A stretch of 62,247 bases of DNA from Fidelibacterota bacterium (GTDB taxonomy: Bacteria > Pseudomonadota > Alphaproteobacteria > Rhodospirillales > Rhodospirillaceae). The DNA lies in NCBI GenBank assembly GCA_947476275.1, contig CANJPQ010000024.1:1-62247 (forward strand), written 5' to 3'. The position numbers were made by a program, and so were the translations under genes. A model generated the notes under the pieces. That model searched no databases and had not been told where the DNA came from. It was given only the letters and a program-made list of their open reading frames with translations. The number at the start of each line of letters is the position of its first letter. Within the stretch, counting starts at the first letter, position 1. Below, piece by piece: positions 8,596-17,284 of the stretch.

Positions 8596-9364
8596 GACGG
8601 CCGAGGATTTCGATCAGCGGCCCGCTTTGCCCCGGAACCGTGCGCGCACGCACGCCATAGGCCCGTTCAAGCACCTCCGACGCGAGCGCCTCGACCGGCG
8701 GCCCGTCGCAGAGCACTTGGCCGTCGGCAAGCACGACGATGCGGTCCGCCACGCGCGCTGCCACGTGCAGGTCGTGCAGCGTGACAACGACACCACGGCC
8801 GTCCTCGTGCGCCATGCGGCGGAATAAGTCGGATGCATCGAGCTGATGGCGCGGGTCGAGGCCATGCAGCGGCTCGTCCGCCAGGAGCCATCGCGGTTCA
8901 CCGGCCAGCGCGCGGGCCAACAACACACGCGCGCGCTCGCCGCCGGAAAGCGTTTCGACGATGCGCTCCGCCAACGTCTCGGTCTCGGTCACGCGCAAGG
9001 CGCGATCCACGGCGGCGATATCGACGGCCGTCAGACCGCGGGCGCCCGTAAAGGGTGTGCGACCGAGGCCGACCAAGGTGCGCGCCGTGACGGGCCATGC
9101 CACTTCCGGTGTCTGCGGCAGGTAGGCGATCGTTTGCCCGCGCTCCCGCGCCGGGATCGCCGCAAGGGACGTCCCACCGACTGATACGGTGCCGCGGTCC
9201 GGCCGACGGAGACCGACAAGGCACGTCAGCAACGTCGACTTTCCCGCGCCATTCGGCCCGATGATCGCCGTCACCTGCCCCGGCGCAAAGCTGAGCGTGA
9301 CGCCCTGCAGCACCGCTTTGGTGCCCAGCGTCACGGCGACATCGGTTGCGATCAGCCCGCTCAT
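8588..9364 (-). CDS. btuD: Vitamin B12 (cobalamin/cobinamide) ABC transporter ATPase
   Basis: The frame is open far upstream but the protein starts at ATG 9364 (MSGLIATDVAV), overlapping the btuC stop by four bases. The 258 residues include a Walker A (GPNGAGKST), Q-loop (AYLPQ), ABC signature (LSGGERARV), Walker B (WLLADEP) and H-loop (VTLHDLH). FecE/BtuD-type importer ATPases look like this. Together with the adjacent permease and binding protein, and inside a B12 operon, it is assigned to corrinoid import. Confidence 0.92.
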   Translation of the reverse strand: MSGLIATDVAVTLGTKAVLQGVTLSFAPGQVTAIIGPNGAGKSTLLTCLVGLRRPDRGTVSVGGTSLAAIPARERGQTIAYLPQTPEVAWPVTARTLVGLGRTPFTGARGLTAVDIAAVDRALRVTETETLAERIVETLSGGERARVLLARALAGEPRWLLADEPLHGLDPRHQLDASDLFRRMAHEDGRGVVVTLHDLHVAARVADRIVVLADGQVLCDGPPVEALASEVLERAYGVRARTVPGQSGPLIEILGRHD

Positions 9365-10341
9365 GCCACAGTCCGCCGCACGTTCATGAGGCGCGCCAGG
9401 AAGAACGGTCCACCGAGGATCGCCATGGCAACGCCCAATTTCAATTCGACCGTCGATGGAAACACCCGCACCGCGATGTCGGCGGCGAGCACGATCACCG
9501 CACCAACCAGGGCACTGGGAATCAACGTCGCGCTCGGCCGTGAGCCGACGAAAGGTCGCACCATATGGGGTGTGAACAGTCCGACGAAGCCGATCGACCC
9601 GGTGACCGCAACACTGGCGCCAACCGCAAGGCCCACGCCCAACACAATCAGCAATCGCGCGCGATTGACATGCACACCCATGGAGCGCGCGGTGGATTCG
9701 CCGAGCGTCAAGGCATCCAAGGTACGCCCCGTAAAGAGCAGGATACCCATACCGATCACCATGAATGGCAGCGCGAACGTCACTTCGTCGAAGCTGCGGT
9801 CCGCCAGAGAGCCCAGCAGCCAGTTCACGATCTCGTTCACGGCCCACGGCGTTGGCGCGAGATTCAAGGCGAGCGCGGTTAATGATGACGCGATGGTGTT
9901 CAGGAACAAGCCGGCAAGAAGAAACGTGAGCACACTCGACGTTGCACCGGACATCAGGATCAAGAGCGTCGTGCCGATCAAAGCGCCGAGCATGCCGCCC
10001 GTGGCCAGAAGCCAAACCGATGATGCGCCCATGCCCATGTAGAGCGTCAACACGGCCCCGAAACTGGCCGAGGAGGACACCCCCAGAATCCCGGGGTCTG
10101 CCATGGGATTGCGCGTATAGCCCTGAAACGCCGCGCCGCACATCGCCAGCGACGCCCCGACGAACACTGCAAGGATCGTGCGCGGCAGGCGCAGTTCGGC
10201 GATGATTGCCCACCGCAAGTCGTGGGAGAACCAGGCGTCCCAGGGAATCCAAACTTTGCCGGCCACAAGGCTGAGCCCGCACAGCACGGCGAGCAAGACC
10301 ACGACAAGCAGGAGCAGGCCCCACGGCGTGCGGTCGGTCAT
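9361..10341 (-). CDS. btuC: Vitamin B12 ABC transporter permease (FecCD family)
   Basis: A 326-residue protein with about ten membrane helices. It has the family signatures LRLPRTILAVFVGASLAMCGAAFQ, split in the usual way by a short loop, then NPMADPGILGVSSSASFGA near residue 80 and GSIGFVGLFTPHMVRPFVG near residue 240. It forms the membrane channel for corrinoids, powered by the BtuD homologue that starts within its stop codon. The start overlaps the end of btuF by four bases. Confidence 0.93.
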   Translation of the reverse strand: MTDRTPWGLLLLVVVLLAVLCGLSLVAGKVWIPWDAWFSHDLRWAIIAELRLPRTILAVFVGASLAMCGAAFQGYTRNPMADPGILGVSSSASFGAVLTLYMGMGASSVWLLATGGMLGALIGTTLLILMSGATSSVLTFLLAGLFLNTIASSLTALALNLAPTPWAVNEIVNWLLGSLADRSFDEVTFALPFMVIGMGILLFTGRTLDALTLGESTARSMGVHVNRARLLIVLGVGLAVGASVAVTGSIGFVGLFTPHMVRPFVGSRPSATLIPSALVGAVIVLAADIAVRVFPSTVELKLGVAMAILGGPFFLARLMNVRRTVA

Positions 10342-11165
10342 GGCTGCGCCTCTTGCACGCGCTTACGCGTAGCGGCGAGAACGCGCGCGGTTTCGATCAG
10401 GACGGCGCCGCCGCAATACATCAGCCGCTGCGGATAGTCCGCGCGCATGATACGAGCGCCGATATGACGCATCGCCGGGTGACGCAAAATGCGCTCTGCC
10501 CAGCCGGGTTTGTTTGGATCGGGCACGCCGGCGAACAACACCGTCGGCGGATCGGCGATCAGCCGCTCCAGCGCGATGTTGCCGGCCTTGCCGACGCCGT
10601 AGCGCGCCGCGGCATTGGCAAAGCCGGAGCGATGGAACATGTCGTCGGTCAATGTATTTGCGCCAACGGTAAATCCACTGGGTTCGATCAGCACCGCCGG
10701 GATCGCTGGGGCGTCAGTGGCCGGCTTAGCAGCGGCAATGGCGGCGTCAATGCGCGCGATCAGGTCTTCACCGCGACCGGGATGTCCCACCAGGCCCGAG
10801 ATGCGCATCACCTGCGCCTCGCTCGCCTCCACGGTATCGGGGACCTCGAACAGCTCGGTCTGGATGTTGAGGCGACGCAAGGCATTGCGTGTGGCGAGCG
10901 CTGAATGGCGGCTGGTGATCACCAGATCCGGCGACAACGCGATCACTTCCTCAGCGGACTCATAGGTAATCGGCAGAGTGGCGGCGATCTCGGCAATACT
11001 CGATGAAGCGGGGTCGCGGGCGTAGTGACTGACGGCCGCGATCTGTGATCGGTCCGCCAACTCCACCAACAATGCATCCAAGCATGGATTGAGCGAAACA
11101 ATGCGTGCCGGCGCCGCATGCGCTGGCGCGGAAAGCATTGCGGCGAGGGCAAGCACGCGCAACAT
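10338..11165 (-). CDS. btuF: Periplasmic corrinoid-binding protein
   Basis: The 275-residue protein begins with a signal peptide (MLRVLALAAMLSAPAHAAPA, likely cleaved after AHA). The mature part has the BtuF/FhuD fold hallmarks RIVSLNPCLDALLVELAD, LSPDLVITSRHS and a long central helix. Substrate-binding proteins of this class carry corrinoid from the outer membrane receptor to BtuCD. It overlaps cobO (TGATG junction) and btuC, so it is made as part of the same transcript. Confidence 0.9.
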   Translation of the reverse strand: MLRVLALAAMLSAPAHAAPARIVSLNPCLDALLVELADRSQIAAVSHYARDPASSSIAEIAATLPITYESAEEVIALSPDLVITSRHSALATRNALRRLNIQTELFEVPDTVEASEAQVMRISGLVGHPGRGEDLIARIDAAIAAAKPATDAPAIPAVLIEPSGFTVGANTLTDDMFHRSGFANAAARYGVGKAGNIALERLIADPPTVLFAGVPDPNKPGWAERILRHPAMRHIGARIMRADYPQRLMYCGGAVLIETARVLAATRKRVQEAQP

Positions 11166-11773
11166 CAGAAATCGACCCCCCGCTGGGCACGGACACCGGC
11201 CTCGAACGGGTGCTTCACCAGGCGCATCTCCGTCACCAGGTCAGCGATATCGATCAAGCTTTGCGGCGCGTTGCGGCCGGTGACCACCACATGCTTGTCG
11301 CGCGGGCGATCCTTAAGGCCAGCCACGACGGCATCGACCAAGAGGTATTCATAGCGCAGCGCGATGTTGAGTTCATCCAATAGCACCAGGTGCAGGTCCG
11401 GATCGGCGATCATTTCCAACGACGTTGCCCAGGCTTTTTCCGCCGCAGCGATGTCGCGCGAGCGATCCTGCGTCTCCCACGTGAAACCCTCGCCCATCAC
11501 CTCGTAGCGCACGAGATCGGGGAACCGGGCGAAGAGATTGCGCTCGCCGGTTTTCCATTTGCCTTTGATGTATTGGACGATGCCGACACGCATATCCCAC
11601 CCCAGCGCGCGCGCCACCATGCCGAACGCAGCCGTCGACTTGCCCTTGCCGTCGCCCGTGTGAACGATCAGTAGCCCGCGCTTCTCCTTCTTCGTGCGCA
11701 TGAGGTCGTCCCGCTCGGACTTGAGCGCGATCATGGCCTCGGTGTGGGCGCGGTTGATGTCGTCTTCGCTCAT
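11165..11773 (-). CDS. cobO: Corrinoid adenosyltransferase (CobA/CobO type)
   Basis: The start is at ATG 11773 (MSEDDINRAH); the upstream in-frame extension lies in cobC coding sequence. The 202-residue protein has the P-loop HTGDGKGKSTAAFG, VGIVQYIKGKW, EGFTWETQDR and LLDELNIALRY motifs of the ATP:corrinoid adenosyltransferases, with the Walker B-like Asp-Glu. It transfers the adenosyl group to cob(I)alamin or its precursors. The family's glycine-rich P-loop and the WETQD motif are intact, so the enzyme should be active. Confidence 0.96.
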   Translation of the reverse strand: MSEDDINRAHTEAMIALKSERDDLMRTKKEKRGLLIVHTGDGKGKSTAAFGMVARALGWDMRVGIVQYIKGKWKTGERNLFARFPDLVRYEVMGEGFTWETQDRSRDIAAAEKAWATSLEMIADPDLHLVLLDELNIALRYEYLLVDAVVAGLKDRPRDKHVVVTGRNAPQSLIDIADLVTEMRLVKHPFEAGVRAQRGVDF

Positions 11774-12807
11774 AGCAACGCTGCCTCTAGCCGCGCGCAA
11801 TCCTGCACACCGGGAATCCCAAATCGCAGCCAGGTGGGCTGCGCGTCGAAGGCACGTACGAGAATGCCTTGGGCGGAGAGCTTCCGGAACCAGGCATGCG
11901 CGTCCGTAGTTTCTGCTAGACGAAACAGCGCTGTACCGCCGCGGGTGGCGAACCCCGCATTCTTCAATACGCGATCGAGCCGGCGCGAATCCCTGAGCAG
12001 GCGTGCCAGTGTGATGTCGCGCCAAGCCTGATCGGCATAGGCCGCACTACCGATCGCGACGGCGTCTGAACTCACGGGCCAATCGCCGATCATCGCACGC
12101 AGGCGTACAGCGACGTCCGGCACCGCGATGACGAATCCGAGGCGTAGCCCGGCCAGGCCATAGAACTTGCCGAAGGAGCGCAACAAGACCATGCGATCGG
12201 ACACGTGCGCTGCCACGCTCTGTTCGGGCTGCGTTTCAACGAAAGACTCATCGACGATCAGCCAGCGACTGCGCGCCAGTGTCCGTAGTTGTTGCGGCGA
12301 GATAACGCCGCCGTCGGGGTTATTTGGATTCACCACCACCAGCGCCGCCGCTTCGCAGCGTGCGAGCTCGTTGCGATCGATGCCGCGCACGGCGGCACCC
12401 GCCACCTCCCACGCAGCGCGATGGCCACTGTACGTCGGCTCGACGATCGCTACGTCGCGCGCACCTGTGAGGTAAGGCAACAGCCGCAACCCCGCATCTG
12501 CGCCCGGCACCGCGACAACGCCCGCCGGATCGGCGCCAAATGCCTGCGCCGCGATGCGTTCGAGGGCTGCGATCTCCGCCGGGTCCGGCAAGCGATCCAA
12601 GGATGCGCGTTGCACGCGCCGCAACGGCCACGGCCGCGGGTTTATGCCCGTCGACAGATCGATCCATGGTTCGGGCGCGTGCGGAAAGGCGGCCCGCGCC
12701 TCTGCGAGCCGCCCGCCGTGACGGGTAAAACCGCCCAGATCAGAAGTGGGCGCGAACGCCGCCGTAGACGCCGCGGCCCATCGTTCCATAGTTGCGCGTT
12801 GTGGCAT
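11770..12807 (-). CDS. cobC: Threonine-phosphate decarboxylase (CobC in alphaproteobacterial naming, CobD in Salmonella)
   Basis: A 345-residue PLP enzyme of the class I/II aminotransferase fold. It shows HGGRLAEA near the N-terminus, WIDLSTGINPRPWP, VVVNPNNPDGG, VDESFVE and the PLP lysine in LRSFGKFYGLAGLRLGF. It makes (R)-1-amino-2-propanol O-2-phosphate for CbiB/CobD. The start is uncertain: ATG 12807 and ATG 12789 both lie inside the end of btuB (overlap 68 or 50 bases), and no closer start codon precedes the conserved N-terminus. Either way this is an unusually long overlap. Confidence 0.9.
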   Translation of the reverse strand: MPQRATMERWAAASTAAFAPTSDLGGFTRHGGRLAEARAAFPHAPEPWIDLSTGINPRPWPLRRVQRASLDRLPDPAEIAALERIAAQAFGADPAGVVAVPGADAGLRLLPYLTGARDVAIVEPTYSGHRAAWEVAGAAVRGIDRNELARCEAAALVVVNPNNPDGGVISPQQLRTLARSRWLIVDESFVETQPEQSVAAHVSDRMVLLRSFGKFYGLAGLRLGFVIAVPDVAVRLRAMIGDWPVSSDAVAIGSAAYADQAWRDITLARLLRDSRRLDRVLKNAGFATRGGTALFRLAETTDAHAWFRKLSAQGILVRAFDAQPTWLRFGIPGVQDCARLEAALL

Positions 12808-14689
12808 ATTTCACATCGAAGGTGTTTTCGAGCCGTCCGTAGAGGTCGAATGTGTCGTTGATGGCCCAGGAAGCGCGCAAGTCCACCAGGGTATAGTGCC
12901 CCAATATGTTGCGGTTGGCCGCATCGTCGAACGCATTGCCGGCATAGCGCAGGCCGATCCCGGTGGTGAGCGGGATATCCCAGACATAGGTTGCCGACAC
13001 ATTCGCGGTGTGGACCGGCCGTCGCGCGAGCGCCTTGCCGCGATTCACATTGCCGGCCGCCGTGTTCTCCGTATGGGTGTAAGTGTAGTTCGCCTCAACG
13101 GCGATGTGGGCCACTTGCACCGCTCCGGCCAATTCGAACCCGTAAGCGCGGGTGCGGGCGATGTTGTCGTAGACGCCGGACTTCCCCGGCGTGCACAGCG
13201 GATTGACGTTGAGGCAGGAGACGAAGTCGATCTGGTTGGTGGTGTCGCGTAGGAAGCCGGTGGCGACCACTTTGAGCGCGCCATCGGCAAAGTGCTGTTC
13301 GATGCCGCCATCCCAGCTTTCGGCGGATTCGGGTTTCAGGCGCGTATTGCCGAACGGGCTGTAGAGTTGATAGAGGGTCGGCGCCTTGAAGCCTTGGCCG
13401 AAGCTGGTGCGCAAAACCGTCGCACCGTCGTTGAACGCCCAGGCCGCCGCCGCCTGACCAAGCGTATGCCCGCCGAATGTGTCATGCGAGTCATGGCGCA
13501 AACCGCCGGTCAGCGTGAGGCCCGGCAGCACTTCGCCCTGAACCTGGCCATAACCGCTGTTGATGGTGACAGCGCCCACGACCGGTGCCGGGTTCGGCGT
13601 GAAGGATGACGGCGACGCCGAAGTCATGGCGGAGTGTTCGCTTTCGGCGCCGAATACCGCGGTCCAACGGTCCGCCAACGCCAGCGAGCCTTGGTATTCC
13701 CAACGGCGATTCTTGCCCTTGGATTTGAAGGTGTACGGCGTCACTGCCTGGTCCGGGTTGACCTGACCACGATCCGTGTCGGTGTAACCGTAAGCAAAGC
13801 GGTTCTTGAGGCGGCCGTCGAAAGTGTCGGCGGTCACGCCGGCGTAGCCGACGAGTTCCTTCGTGGTGGCAACTTCTCGCGTGTCGGCGAACACGAACGC
13901 CGGCGCCGGGAACCCGTCGAATGAATTGCGGCCGCGCGAGTATACGGCGCGGACGTCCGCAGACACGGTGTCCGTGATGGAAACCTTGCCGCGGCCGCTG
14001 AAGCCGACATGGTGGTAGCCGTCCGGCTCGCGCCCGTTTACGAACGCCGACACGCCGTCGGTGGTGTAGTAGCCGCCGTTGGCGCGCCACATCAACTTCT
14101 CGGTCTTGCCGCCGACACCGGCAATGCCATAGCCGGTATTGAACGATCCGCCTTCCAGGTTTGCGTTGGCCTCGAACGGCTGCTCCGGCGCAGTCGTGAC
14201 GATGTTGACCACTCCGCCGATGGCCTGGCTGCCCCACAAAGTCGATTGCGCACCGCGGAGGATTTCAACGCGTTGGATATCGCCGATCAGCAGGTTGGCG
14301 AAGTTGAAACCGCCACCTGCGGCCGCGGGATCGTTCAGCTTCACACCGTCGATCACGACCACGGTCTGATCGGTCTCCGCACCGCGGATGCGCAAGGCGG
14401 TGGTGCCGCCGATTCCGCCGTTGCGAGAGAAGGTAACGCCCGGCGTCTGCGCCAGCGCATCGGAGATCGCGATGGTTTGCGTATTCCGCAGCGCCTCTTG
14501 AGAGATCACCGTGACGGTCGCACCGACCTTGCTCAGGAACTGGGGTGTACGGGTGGCAGATACGACGATCTGTTCGAGGCTGCCCTGCCGTCCGGCCACA
14601 TCGGGGTCGGGCGCCGGGGCCTCGTCCGCGTGGGCCGACCACGCCGCCATCAAACAGGCTGTAGAGAAGATATATTTATAGGCACGCAT
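12740..14689 (-). CDS. btuB: TonB-dependent outer membrane receptor for vitamin B12
   Basis: The start at ATG 14689 is preceded by GAGGGA; the signal peptide is MRAYKYIFSTACLMAAWSAHA. After it comes EQIVVSATRTPQ (TonB box region), a plug domain with TPGVTFSRNGGIGGT, IRGAETDQTVVVIDGVKLNDP and QAIGGVVNIVT, and a 22-strand barrel ending in YGGVRAHF with the terminal Phe. The length of about 649 residues fits BtuB. It is the first gene after the B12 riboswitch, which strengthens the assignment to corrinoids over other substrates. Confidence 0.93.
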   Translation of the reverse strand: MRAYKYIFSTACLMAAWSAHADEAPAPDPDVAGRQGSLEQIVVSATRTPQFLSKVGATVTVISQEALRNTQTIAISDALAQTPGVTFSRNGGIGGTTALRIRGAETDQTVVVIDGVKLNDPAAAGGGFNFANLLIGDIQRVEILRGAQSTLWGSQAIGGVVNIVTTAPEQPFEANANLEGGSFNTGYGIAGVGGKTEKLMWRANGGYYTTDGVSAFVNGREPDGYHHVGFSGRGKVSITDTVSADVRAVYSRGRNSFDGFPAPAFVFADTREVATTKELVGYAGVTADTFDGRLKNRFAYGYTDTDRGQVNPDQAVTPYTFKSKGKNRRWEYQGSLALADRWTAVFGAESEHSAMTSASPSSFTPNPAPVVGAVTINSGYGQVQGEVLPGLTLTGGLRHDSHDTFGGHTLGQAAAAWAFNDGATVLRTSFGQGFKAPTLYQLYSPFGNTRLKPESAESWDGGIEQHFADGALKVVATGFLRDTTNQIDFVSCLNVNPLCTPGKSGVYDNIARTRAYGFELAGAVQVAHIAVEANYTYTHTENTAAGNVNRGKALARRPVHTANVSATYVWDIPLTTGIGLRYAGNAFDDAANRNILGHYTLVDLRASWAINDTFDLYGRLENTFDVKYATTRNYGTMGRGVYGGVRAHF

Positions 14690-14693
14690 ATGT

Positions 14694-14748
14694 GTTTCCC
14701 TCGTTGACGACACGTGCTGCCGGCCACACGAACGTCATCAACGGAAAC
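14694..14748 (-). promoter_or_regulatory. btuB: Expression-platform hairpin that can hide the btuB ribosome-binding site
   Basis: On the minus-strand RNA the segment GTTTCCGTTGA (complement of 14738-14748) can pair with TCAACGAGGGAAAC (complement of 14694-14707). The stem is six plus six base pairs separated by a two-base bulge, and the GAGGGA ribosome-binding site of btuB lies in its right arm. No T-run that would mark an intrinsic terminator follows. This suggests that the riboswitch controls translation initiation. The pairing is seen in the sequence; the regulatory mechanism is inference. Confidence 0.55.
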
Positions 14749-14841
14749 CGCTTCTGACCTTCGTGCGCTTTCAGCACACCATGTCGCCACACGGGGAATC
14801 ACCCGATCGTACGGCGCACCCCGGCCGGACGAAGGACGACA

Positions 14842-15035
14842 GCGGCAGGCAGGTCTCCTGGCTCGCGGGTCATCGTCCTTGTTGCATCGCCTTCCCAAAG
14901 TGCCGGTAGCCCGGCGCCTTCAGTGGCATGTGATGCGGGACTCGCCGCTTACAGTTGCGGGGGCAGCCCGGGTTTCGCACCCGAGTTCCCTTTTGATCCT
15001 CGTCTCCGAGGAACCTGTCGCTGGAAGGTGGTATA
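14842..15035 (-). promoter_or_regulatory. Cobalamin riboswitch (AdoCbl/B12 aptamer)
   Basis: Read on the minus strand the RNA has the classical landmarks in order: GGTTCC with GGGAA, then GGTG, GGGCTGCCCCCGCAACTGTAA (14956-14976 region), GCCACTG, GGGAAGG, and the B12 box AGCCAGGAGACCTGCC near 14848-14863. Orientation and order are right for control of btuB and the genes behind it (transport and late cobalamin synthesis, down to 3903). The ends given are approximate. The 5' end lies only about 30 bp from the divergent cobU start, so the two transcripts must begin almost back to back. Confidence 0.95.
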
Positions 15036-15067
15036 TCTCCGCCATATTCGCACGTCAACGAGGCGGC

Positions 15068-15589
15068 ATGACCATCCATCTCATTCTCGGCGGGGCCCGC
15101 TCGGGCAAGAGCACCTATGCGCAGACATGCGCGGAACAGGCCGCCTGCGGCCGGCCCTTGGTCATGATCGCCACCGCCGAGCCGTTCGGTGCGGAAATGG
15201 CGGCGCGCATTGCAGAACATCAGGCGGCACGCGGGCCCGCGTGGCGCACGCTCGAAGCGCCGCTGCAAGTCGGCCAAGCCATTGCGGCGCTTCCTGCGCA
15301 AAGCTGCGCGGTGCTCGATTGCCTCACAATCTGGCTGAGCAATCTGATGCTCAAGGAAGTTGACGTCGACGGTGAGATGCGCGATGTCGAACGCGCTGCC
15401 AAGGCGTTCGAAGGCGATCTTTGGCTAGTCTCCAACGAAGTCGGCAACGGCCTTGTGCCGGAAACACCCTTGGGCCGTGCATTCCGTGACGCCAGCGGCC
15501 GGATGAATCAGCGCATGGCAATCTTGGCTGACGAGGTCACCCTGGTCGTCGCGGGCCTTCCTCTCACCCTCAAGAAAGCGTCGTCATGA
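15068..15589 (+). CDS. cobU: Adenosylcobinamide kinase / adenosylcobinamide-phosphate guanylyltransferase
   Basis: The start is ATG 15068 with GAGG five bases ahead; the frame is open upstream only through riboswitch DNA. The 173-residue protein opens with HLILGGARSGKSTYA (P-loop), then IATAEPFGAEMAARIAEH, the DCLTIWLSNLM segment and the SNEVGNGLVPETPLGRAFRD motif near the C-terminus. It phosphorylates adenosylcobinamide and adds GMP, feeding CobS. It is also called CobP in alphaproteobacteria. It is divergent from the btuB operon and overlaps the next gene by four bases. Confidence 0.95.
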   Translation: MTIHLILGGARSGKSTYAQTCAEQAACGRPLVMIATAEPFGAEMAARIAEHQAARGPAWRTLEAPLQVGQAIAALPAQSCAVLDCLTIWLSNLMLKEVDVDGEMRDVERAAKAFEGDLWLVSNEVGNGLVPETPLGRAFRDASGRMNQRMAILADEVTLVVAGLPLTLKKASS

Positions 15590-16584
15590 AAGCGTTGCAT
15601 CTGATCGCCCACGGCGATCCCGCGCAGGTCGTTAAAATCGTGGACCTGCCCGAGCCCGAGCCGGGCCCAGGCGAACTCGTGATCGCCATGGAAGCCGCGG
15701 CGATCCATCTCGCGGACATCAAAATCATGGTGGGCGAGGAAGGTTTCCGCAAAGACACATTCCCCTTTGCCTGTGGATACGAGGGCGTTGGCCGCGTTAC
15801 GGCCGTCGGCGCCGGCGTAACCGAATACAAAGTCGGCGATCGGGTGTTCCCACCGCGCGGCATCGGTGTCTATGCGCAGAAGGTCGTCGGGCGCGCCGCG
15901 AACACGCTCCCCGCGCCGGAAGGTGACGCGGCGCAGCTTGCACTCACGGCGATCAACGGACTGACGGCAGTGGTGCTGTTGGAAGACTTCGGCACATTTG
16001 CCCCCGGCGATTGGATTCTCCAGAACGGCGCCAATTCCAACTGCGGGCGCTATCTCATCGTGCTGGCTAAGGAACGCGGCCTCCGCACGGTGAATGTGGT
16101 GCGCCGCCCGGAGATGGTCGCGGAGCTTACGGCTTTAGGCGCAGACGCGGTGGTGCTCGATTGCGAGGACGAGAAGGAACTGAAACGCCGCGTCGACGCA
16201 GCCACCGGCGGCGCAACCCTGCCCGTGGGCATCGATATGGTGGCGGGGACTGCAACCAACCGCATCGCGCATTGTGTCGCCACCAACGGCACTGTGGTGA
16301 ACTACGGCTATATTTCGGGCGAGATGTGCCAGGTGCATTTTCGCGAGCTGTTCTGGCGCAACATCAAGTTGGTCGGTATGAGCACCGGCCGCGGCCTTGC
16401 CATCCGCAGCCAGGAGACGATCCGCGCCCTGCAGGCGGACCTGGCGGCAAAGATCGCAGACGGGCGGCTCCACGCCGCCATCGCCGCGACCTATCCGCTC
16501 GCACAGTATGCGCAGGCCTTCGCGCACGCCCTGCGCACCGGCTCGGATCGCGAGGGCAAGGTGATCCTGCTGCCGAACGCCTAA
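15586..16584 (+). CDS. Medium-chain dehydrogenase/reductase, trans-2-enoyl-CoA reductase-like
   Basis: The 332-residue protein has the GroES-like N-terminal half (GYEGVGRVTAVGAGV, then KVGDRVFPP) and a nucleotide-binding half with WILQNGANSNCGRYLIVLAKERGL and TVNVVRR. The NGANS-x-x-G-R pattern and the INVVRR-type strand match the mitochondrial-type enoyl reductases (MECR/ETR1); the structural zinc cysteines of alcohol dehydrogenases are absent. It is translationally coupled to cobU (ATGA overlap), although no role in cobalamin metabolism is evident. A general quinone oxidoreductase is the alternative. Confidence 0.75.
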   Translation: MKALHLIAHGDPAQVVKIVDLPEPEPGPGELVIAMEAAAIHLADIKIMVGEEGFRKDTFPFACGYEGVGRVTAVGAGVTEYKVGDRVFPPRGIGVYAQKVVGRAANTLPAPEGDAAQLALTAINGLTAVVLLEDFGTFAPGDWILQNGANSNCGRYLIVLAKERGLRTVNVVRRPEMVAELTALGADAVVLDCEDEKELKRRVDAATGGATLPVGIDMVAGTATNRIAHCVATNGTVVNYGYISGEMCQVHFRELFWRNIKLVGMSTGRGLAIRSQETIRALQADLAAKIADGRLHAAIAATYPLAQYAQAFAHALRTGSDREGKVILLPNA

Positions 16585-16594
16585 AGAAGTTCGG

Positions 16595-17284
16595 TTACGG
16601 CTTCTCGAAGAACATCACATGCTGCCAGGGCAGGCTTGCGTCGGTCTTGACCCAGCGCAAGCCGAGCGCGGCCATTTCGCGGCGGGCCTGCGCTTCGCTC
16701 ATCTTATGCAGCGTCTTGATCGGCACCCGTGAATCCTCGGCGCGATATTCCACCAGGGCAATACGCCCGCCGGACTTCAACCCCCGCACCATCCCCTCAC
16801 CCATCTCCCTGGGCTCGGAGAACTCGTGATAAGCGTCGACCAGGAGTATCAGATCGACAGCGTTCGCCGGCAATTTGGGATCGGCGATGGTGCCCAGCAC
16901 CGTCACCACGTTGGTCGGTTCGCCGTGCGCTTTGCGATCTTCAATGATGTCCAGCATCTCCTGTTGGATATCGACCGCATATACTTTGCCCTGCGCGGCA
17001 AGCTTCGCCATCCGGAAGCTGAAGTAGCCCGTTCCCGCGCCGATATCGGCCAGCACGTCGCCGGGCTTGATTCCCAACAGCGGTACCAGTTTGGATGTGC
17101 CTTCCTCTAGATCCCGTTCGGGCCGCTCCAGCCAGTCCGCCGCCTGATGCCCCATGACATGGGCGATCTCGCGGCCCATGTAGACCTTGCCGATCCCGTC
17201 CGGCGACGCCGGCTTGGTGGCGTAGCCTTGCGCGAACGCAGGTGCTGCAAGGAACGCCAGAAGAAGAAGCGAGCGCCGGATCAT
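16595..17284 (-). CDS. Exported class I SAM-dependent methyltransferase-like protein
   Basis: The 229 residues start with a clear signal peptide (MIRRSLLLLAFLAAPAFAQG). The rest has a class I methyltransferase core: ADIGAGTGYFSFRMA (SAM-binding motif I), VYAVDIQQEML (acidic ribose-binding loop), and LILLVDAYHEFSEP in place of motif IV. A methyltransferase fold sent to the periplasm is odd because SAM is cytoplasmic. Similar secreted proteins are, to my knowledge, annotated in other alphaproteobacteria without known function. Its start overlaps the end of the upstream VOC gene by four bases, so it belongs to that operon. Confidence 0.75.
   Translation of the reverse strand: MIRRSLLLLAFLAAPAFAQGYATKPASPDGIGKVYMGREIAHVMGHQAADWLERPERDLEEGTSKLVPLLGIKPGDVLADIGAGTGYFSFRMAKLAAQGKVYAVDIQQEMLDIIEDRKAHGEPTNVVTVLGTIADPKLPANAVDLILLVDAYHEFSEPREMGEGMVRGLKSGGRIALVEYRAEDSRVPIKTLHKMSEAQARREMAALGLRWVKTDASLPWQHVMFFEKP

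Noticed and set aside
14842-15035. Riboswitch controlling cobU on the plus strand
   Set aside because: The B12 box and other landmarks read correctly only on the minus strand, so the target is btuB.
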